8,305 bases of DNA from DATKZB01 sp035528235 (GTDB taxonomy: Bacteria; Planctomycetota; Phycisphaerae; FEN-1346): contig DATKZB010000129.1 in assembly GCA_035528235.1 (NCBI GenBank), positions 1 to 8,305 on the forward strand, read 5' to 3'. How positions within the stretch are numbered: the first letter of the stretch is position 1; each line of letters starts with the position of its first letter. The notes beneath the pieces are model-generated. The model was not told the origin of the DNA, did not search any database, and was given only the letters and a program-made list of their open reading frames with translations. Positions 5,313 to 8,305 of this stretch are shown piece after piece. A program made the position numbers and the translations under genes.

Positions 5313-6137
5313 ATGAGAGGCAGGCAGGTGTACCACCGCGAGAATGACCTGGCCCTTGGCCGCGCGGCCGAGAGTCTGGCCGGCGGGTGGGAGACCATCC
5401 AGCAGCTGTCGCGACGGCGCTTCTTGAAGGGTGCGGCAGCGGGCCTGGCCGGGGCGGTGCTGGGCGGGGCCTTCGGCTTCTTCGGCGGCGAGAAACGCCT
5501 GGCGGCCGACGAGGCCATCAAGACGGGCAAGTTCATCTTTCCGCGGCTCCAGTTCAGCGTCAAAGACAACACCCCCGACCGCTGGAACGTCGGCCCGGTG
5601 GGCGACGTGAACCTGCGCAAGAAACTCATGGAACTCTCGAACATCAACGTCAGCCTCGAGCCCAAGGTGGTCCGCCTGGGCGACTTCGACGACATGTGCC
5701 GCCACCCCTTCGTGTTCATGACGTCCGAGGGGTACTTCGACCTCATCCCCAAGGAGGAATGGAACCTGCGCGAGTTCCTGGAGCGGGGCGGGTTCGTCCT
5801 GGCCGACGACTGCGTCTACAACGCCCGCGAAGACCGGTTCTTCCGCGACTACGTCAAATTGATGAACAAACTGTTCCCCGACAACCCGGTCCGCAAAATC
5901 CCGTACGACCACGAGATCTTCCACGTGTACTACGACTTCCCGGCCGGCTCGCCGCACATGCAGGGCGTGCCGCACGGCGCCCACGCCGTGTTCGAGCGCG
6001 GCACGGGCCGCATCATGACGCACATCGACCCGGGCGACCTGCACTGCGGCTGGATGATGCGGTACTGGGGGACCGAGAAGTGCATCGAGGCCGTCAAGAT
6101 GGGCATCAACATCATCATTTACTTCCTCAGCCACTAG
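5313..6137 (+). CDS. Tat-exported DUF4159 protein (274 aa)
   Basis: The protein carries a textbook twin-arginine motif, S-R-R-R-F-L-K at residues 33-39, followed by an Ala/Gly-rich hydrophobic stretch (about 40-57), so it is exported folded, or stays anchored by that helix. The rest (about 70-274) matches the DUF4159 family, a glutamine-amidotransferase-like Rossmann fold: strand-rich F-I-F-P-R-L-Q-F, then H-P-F-V-F-M-T-S-E-G, R-G-G-F-V-L-A-D-D-C, and a C-terminal G-D-L-H-C-G-W with G-I-N-I-I-I-Y-F-L. DUF4159 domains regularly occur in Bat/VWA clusters or fused to BatA-like proteins; their biochemical role is not established. Tat targeting suggests folding, possibly with a metal or cofactor, before export, and the conserved D, H and C residues could serve that purpose; this is inference. 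The start is supported by AGGAGG 6 nt upstream. The next gene follows after 15 nt, so the two are probably co-translated. Confidence 0.87.
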   Translation: MRGRQVYHRENDLALGRAAESLAGGWETIQQLSRRRFLKGAAAGLAGAVLGGAFGFFGGEKRLAADEAIKTGKFIFPRLQFSVKDNTPDRWNVGPVGDVNLRKKLMELSNINVSLEPKVVRLGDFDDMCRHPFVFMTSEGYFDLIPKEEWNLREFLERGGFVLADDCVYNAREDRFFRDYVKLMNKLFPDNPVRKIPYDHEIFHVYYDFPAGSPHMQGVPHGAHAVFERGTGRIMTHIDPGDLHCGWMMRYWGTEKCIEAVKMGINIIIYFLSH

Positions 6138-6152
6138 GAGGCCCGTCGGCCG

Positions 6153-7247
6153 ATGCGAACTTCTCTGCCGCGCCATCCGGGGCCGCTCCGTTGGATCATG
6201 GCCGCATGGGTCGTGGGCGTCCTGGCGGTCACCTGTGCGGCAGGAGCGCCGGAGACGCCCGCGCCGGGCGCATGCCACGCGCTCCTGCTGGGTGCGATGC
6301 CGGGACAGCCGCGCTTTGCCGAACACTATCGCGACTGGCTCAAGCGGTTCCACGCGTACCTGACGCAGACGGCCAAGGTGCCGGCCGCGAACGTGACGGT
6401 CCTCTCGGGCGACAAGGAGTTCAAGGACCCGATGGTGACCGGCCTGGCCACCGCCGAATCCGTCCGAAAGGCCCTCGCCGACCTGGCCGGCATGGTCCGG
6501 GCCCAGGACCAGGTCATCCTGTTCATCGTGGGTCACGGCGTGGTGACCGACCGCGTGCCGACGCTCGTCCTTCCGGGTCCCGACGTGTCCGCCGCCGACC
6601 TGGCCCAGGGGCTCGGCGCCCTTCCAGCGACCAACCAGGTGGTGCTGAACCTTAGTTCCGCCTCCGGCACGGCGGTCAGTCACCTGGCCCGCAAGGGTCG
6701 CGTCACCGTCTCCGCCACCAGTCCCATCGAGGGCAACGAGCCGGTGTACCCCGAGTTCTTCCTGCGGGGCCTGGAGTCGGGCCGGGCCGACGGCGAGGGC
6801 GCGCCCGCCGCCGGCACCCGAGACGGCGTCGTCACGGTGCTCGAGGCCTATAACTGGGCGGCCCACCAGGCGGCCCTGTGGGTCTCGCGGCTGACGAGGA
6901 CCGAGGGCGGCCAGTGGCAAATCGAGGGCAAGGAGTCGATCGAAGTCTTCGAGAAACTCTACGGCGGCCCGTCCAGCCCCTTCCGCCTCGCCGCGGGCGT
7001 CGACCGCACCAAGCCCGACACCGTGGTGGCCATCGTGCCCAAGACCGGCAAGATAGACGAGTCGTGGCTGGCCCGCCGCGTCCTCAGCGAACACGCCATG
7101 CTCGAGGACTGTGGCGAGGAACTGGGTGTGGCCGCCGTCCGCACCGAAGGGTACGAGCCGCTGGCCGGCACGAAACCGCGCGAGCCGGGCAGCCTGGCCC
7201 GGCGCGTCGTCCTCGGACGGGCCGACCTGCTCCCGCCGTCTCAGTAA
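6153..7247 (+). CDS. Secreted caspase/legumain-fold protein lacking the catalytic cysteine (364 aa)
   Basis: An N-terminal signal peptide (hydrophobic about 15-28, cleavage probably near A-A-G-A at 29-32) is followed by a caspase-like or C13-like alpha/beta domain (about 41-215). Landmarks are A-L-L-L-G-A (43-48), the strand V-I-L-F-I-V-G-H128-G129, the usual place of the catalytic histidine, and V-V-L-N-L-S-S-A-S-G (163-172), the strand and turn where active clan CD peptidases have Cys within a D/A-C-x-S-G-like motif. Here no cysteine is present, only Ser168, Ser169 and Ser171. A-T-S-P-I-E-G-N-E-P (188-197) matches the substrate-pocket loop of the fold. The protein may be an inactive binding module or use serine unusually. 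Residues about 216-364 are mixed, with T-V-L-E-A-Y-N-W-A common in this family. The start has TAGGAGG at 6135-6141, overlapping the DUF4159 stop, 11 nt upstream, which suggests translational coupling. Its role within the Bat-like cluster is unknown. Confidence 0.75.
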   Translation: MRTSLPRHPGPLRWIMAAWVVGVLAVTCAAGAPETPAPGACHALLLGAMPGQPRFAEHYRDWLKRFHAYLTQTAKVPAANVTVLSGDKEFKDPMVTGLATAESVRKALADLAGMVRAQDQVILFIVGHGVVTDRVPTLVLPGPDVSAADLAQGLGALPATNQVVLNLSSASGTAVSHLARKGRVTVSATSPIEGNEPVYPEFFLRGLESGRADGEGAPAAGTRDGVVTVLEAYNWAAHQAALWVSRLTRTEGGQWQIEGKESIEVFEKLYGGPSSPFRLAAGVDRTKPDTVVAIVPKTGKIDESWLARRVLSEHAMLEDCGEELGVAAVRTEGYEPLAGTKPREPGSLARRVVLGRADLLPPSQ

Positions 7248-7267
7248 GGACTTCCCGCAGCCAAGCC

Positions 7268-8305
7268 ATGAGGTGGGCCCGAACGTTCATCCTGATTGCC
7301 GTTGCCGCAGGCGTCGCCGGGGCGCTGGCGGCGGCCGAGCCCGCGCCGTCGCCGGTTGGCGAGGTCGAGAAGGAGACGGGCCTCTTTCGCCACACGGGCC
7401 GGTATCCGCCGCTGGGCGTCACGTGGCGGGCCGACGGCCGGGTCGAAGGCGCCGTGGGCGTCTTTCCGCATGTGGTCCTGCCGCGGCGGGTCGTTCTGGC
7501 GACGACGCGCGGCCTGTTCCTCTCCGACGATGCGGGCGATGAGTGGCAGCCGCTCGCGCAGGCCTCGGCCGACCGCGTGGGCGTCGTCCGCCACGTCGCC
7601 TTCAGCCCTGAGAGCCCCGACACGTTCTACCTGGCCACCGACCACAAGGGCATCTGGGCGACGACCGACGCCGGCAAGGCGTTCTCGCAGATTGGCGCGA
7701 AGGCGACGGGCCTGGTGTCCGACGACACCGTGGCCGTGTGCGTGTACCGCGGCGACCCGCAGTTCCGCACGCTCATGGTGGTTCACGGCGACGCGGGCGC
7801 CGGCCTGTCGGTTACGCGCGACCTGGGCCGCACGTGGCAGGTCGCGGGGGCCGACTACTACGTCCGCGGGCTGCTGGGCGGGTACCCGGGCGACACGGCC
7901 GTCTTCCTGGTGGCGGCACGCAAGGCGGCGCCGGACCTCCTGAGCATTTACCACGCCGTCTCCATCGACGACTACTGGATGGAAATGGTCAAGGACGTCG
8001 TGCCGACGGGCGCGGCCGTGTCGGTCCTGTACAAGCAGGCCCGGTGGACGGAGGAGGTGTTCCACGGGGCCGAGCCGTACTTCTCCACCGCCGACGACGG
8101 CCTGTATCACCTGAGCCAGACGGGAGGCGTGCGGGTCAGCCCGCCCGACGTCACGTCGCTGGCCAGCGTCGGCATCACCTGGGGGCCGCACGCCGACAGC
8201 CAGGTCATCTACGCGTACGAGCCGCGACGTTTGGGCATGGTCGTCTCGGCCGATGGTTTCGCCTCCGTCTCGAAGGCCAGCGCGGGCCTGTACACCGGGC
8301 CGTTC
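7268..8305 (+). CDS. Secreted BNR/Asp-box beta-propeller protein, 3'-truncated by the window edge
   Basis: The reading frame from ATG 7268 stays open to the window end (346 residues seen). It starts with a clear signal peptide (M-R-W-A-R then hydrophobic about 7-20, cleavage near A-L-A-A-A). The mature part shows Asp-box motifs typical of BNR/sialidase-like or sortilin-like propellers: S86-D-D-A-G-D-E-W93, T-T-D-A-G-K-A-F (132-139), T183-R-D-L-G-R-T-W190 and a weaker S-A-D-G (327-330), with regular V-x-F/Y strand patterns between them. Such proteins bind glycans or other proteins, or stabilise photosystem or other complexes; no catalytic residues can be assigned. It starts 20 nt after the previous gene and is likely in the same operon. 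Only a weak AAGGA (7246-7250) lies upstream, 17 nt away, so translation may depend on coupling. The C-terminus lies outside the window. Confidence 0.75.
   Translation, partial: MRWARTFILIAVAAGVAGALAAAEPAPSPVGEVEKETGLFRHTGRYPPLGVTWRADGRVEGAVGVFPHVVLPRRVVLATTRGLFLSDDAGDEWQPLAQASADRVGVVRHVAFSPESPDTFYLATDHKGIWATTDAGKAFSQIGAKATGLVSDDTVAVCVYRGDPQFRTLMVVHGDAGAGLSVTRDLGRTWQVAGADYYVRGLLGGYPGDTAVFLVAARKAAPDLLSIYHAVSIDDYWMEMVKDVVPTGAAVSVLYKQARWTEEVFHGAEPYFSTADDGLYHLSQTGGVRVSPPDVTSLASVGITWGPHADSQVIYAYEPRRLGMVVSADGFASVSKASAGLYTGPF

Noticed and set aside
5253..7094. 613-codon open frame on the minus strand
   Set aside because: It is antisense to the DUF4159 and caspase-like genes, which have clear signals, motifs and ribosome binding sites; composition is typical of a shadow frame.

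Overview
The window is GC-rich DNA with strong GC bias at codon third positions. The gene content is typical of Planctomycetota, perhaps a Phycisphaerae-like lineage: a Bat/VWA-type envelope gene cluster next to a Tat-exported DUF4159 protein. This assignment comes from gene order and remembered family features, not from a database search.

Layout. Positions 1-64 hold no gene I can recognise. On the minus strand, 65-361 encodes a small exported or lipoprotein-like protein with its own good promoter (437-464) and ribosome binding site. The intergenic stretch up to about 660 is a patchwork: that promoter, a degenerate run of 9-mers (546-572), and two 39-bp tandem units each starting with the same 18-bp palindrome (597-614 and 636-653). 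Immediately after the second unit, on the plus strand, comes the C-terminal part of a BatA-type membrane protein (about 671-1693) without its N-terminal BatA and VWA regions.

The rest is co-oriented on the plus strand. It contains a membrane protein that appears to have lost its middle and changed frame (1804-2831); an intact 764-residue VWA/glutamine-amidotransferase-like membrane protein (2850-5144); a second, out-of-frame copy of that gene's last 12 codons (5201-5239); a Tat-exported DUF4159 protein (5313-6137); a secreted caspase/legumain-fold protein with a recognisable His-Gly but no cysteine at the usual nucleophile site (6153-7247); and the start of a secreted Asp-box/BNR beta-propeller protein (7268 to the window edge). 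The two gaps longer than 100 bp inside the cluster each contain a perfect GC-rich palindrome.

How the genes fit together. In planctomycetes the usual neighbours of such genes are a MoxR ATPase and a DUF58 protein, which together form a Bat-like module thought to work on envelope or periplasmic protein complexes. Here the module is damaged: the BatA gene is beheaded, the long membrane protein is internally deleted, and a gene terminus is duplicated. The VWA protein, DUF4159 protein and caspase-like protein look intact. The main question is whether this is real erosion by recombination at repeats or an assembly artefact; reads across about 600-700, 2540-2580 and 5100-5240 would decide it.
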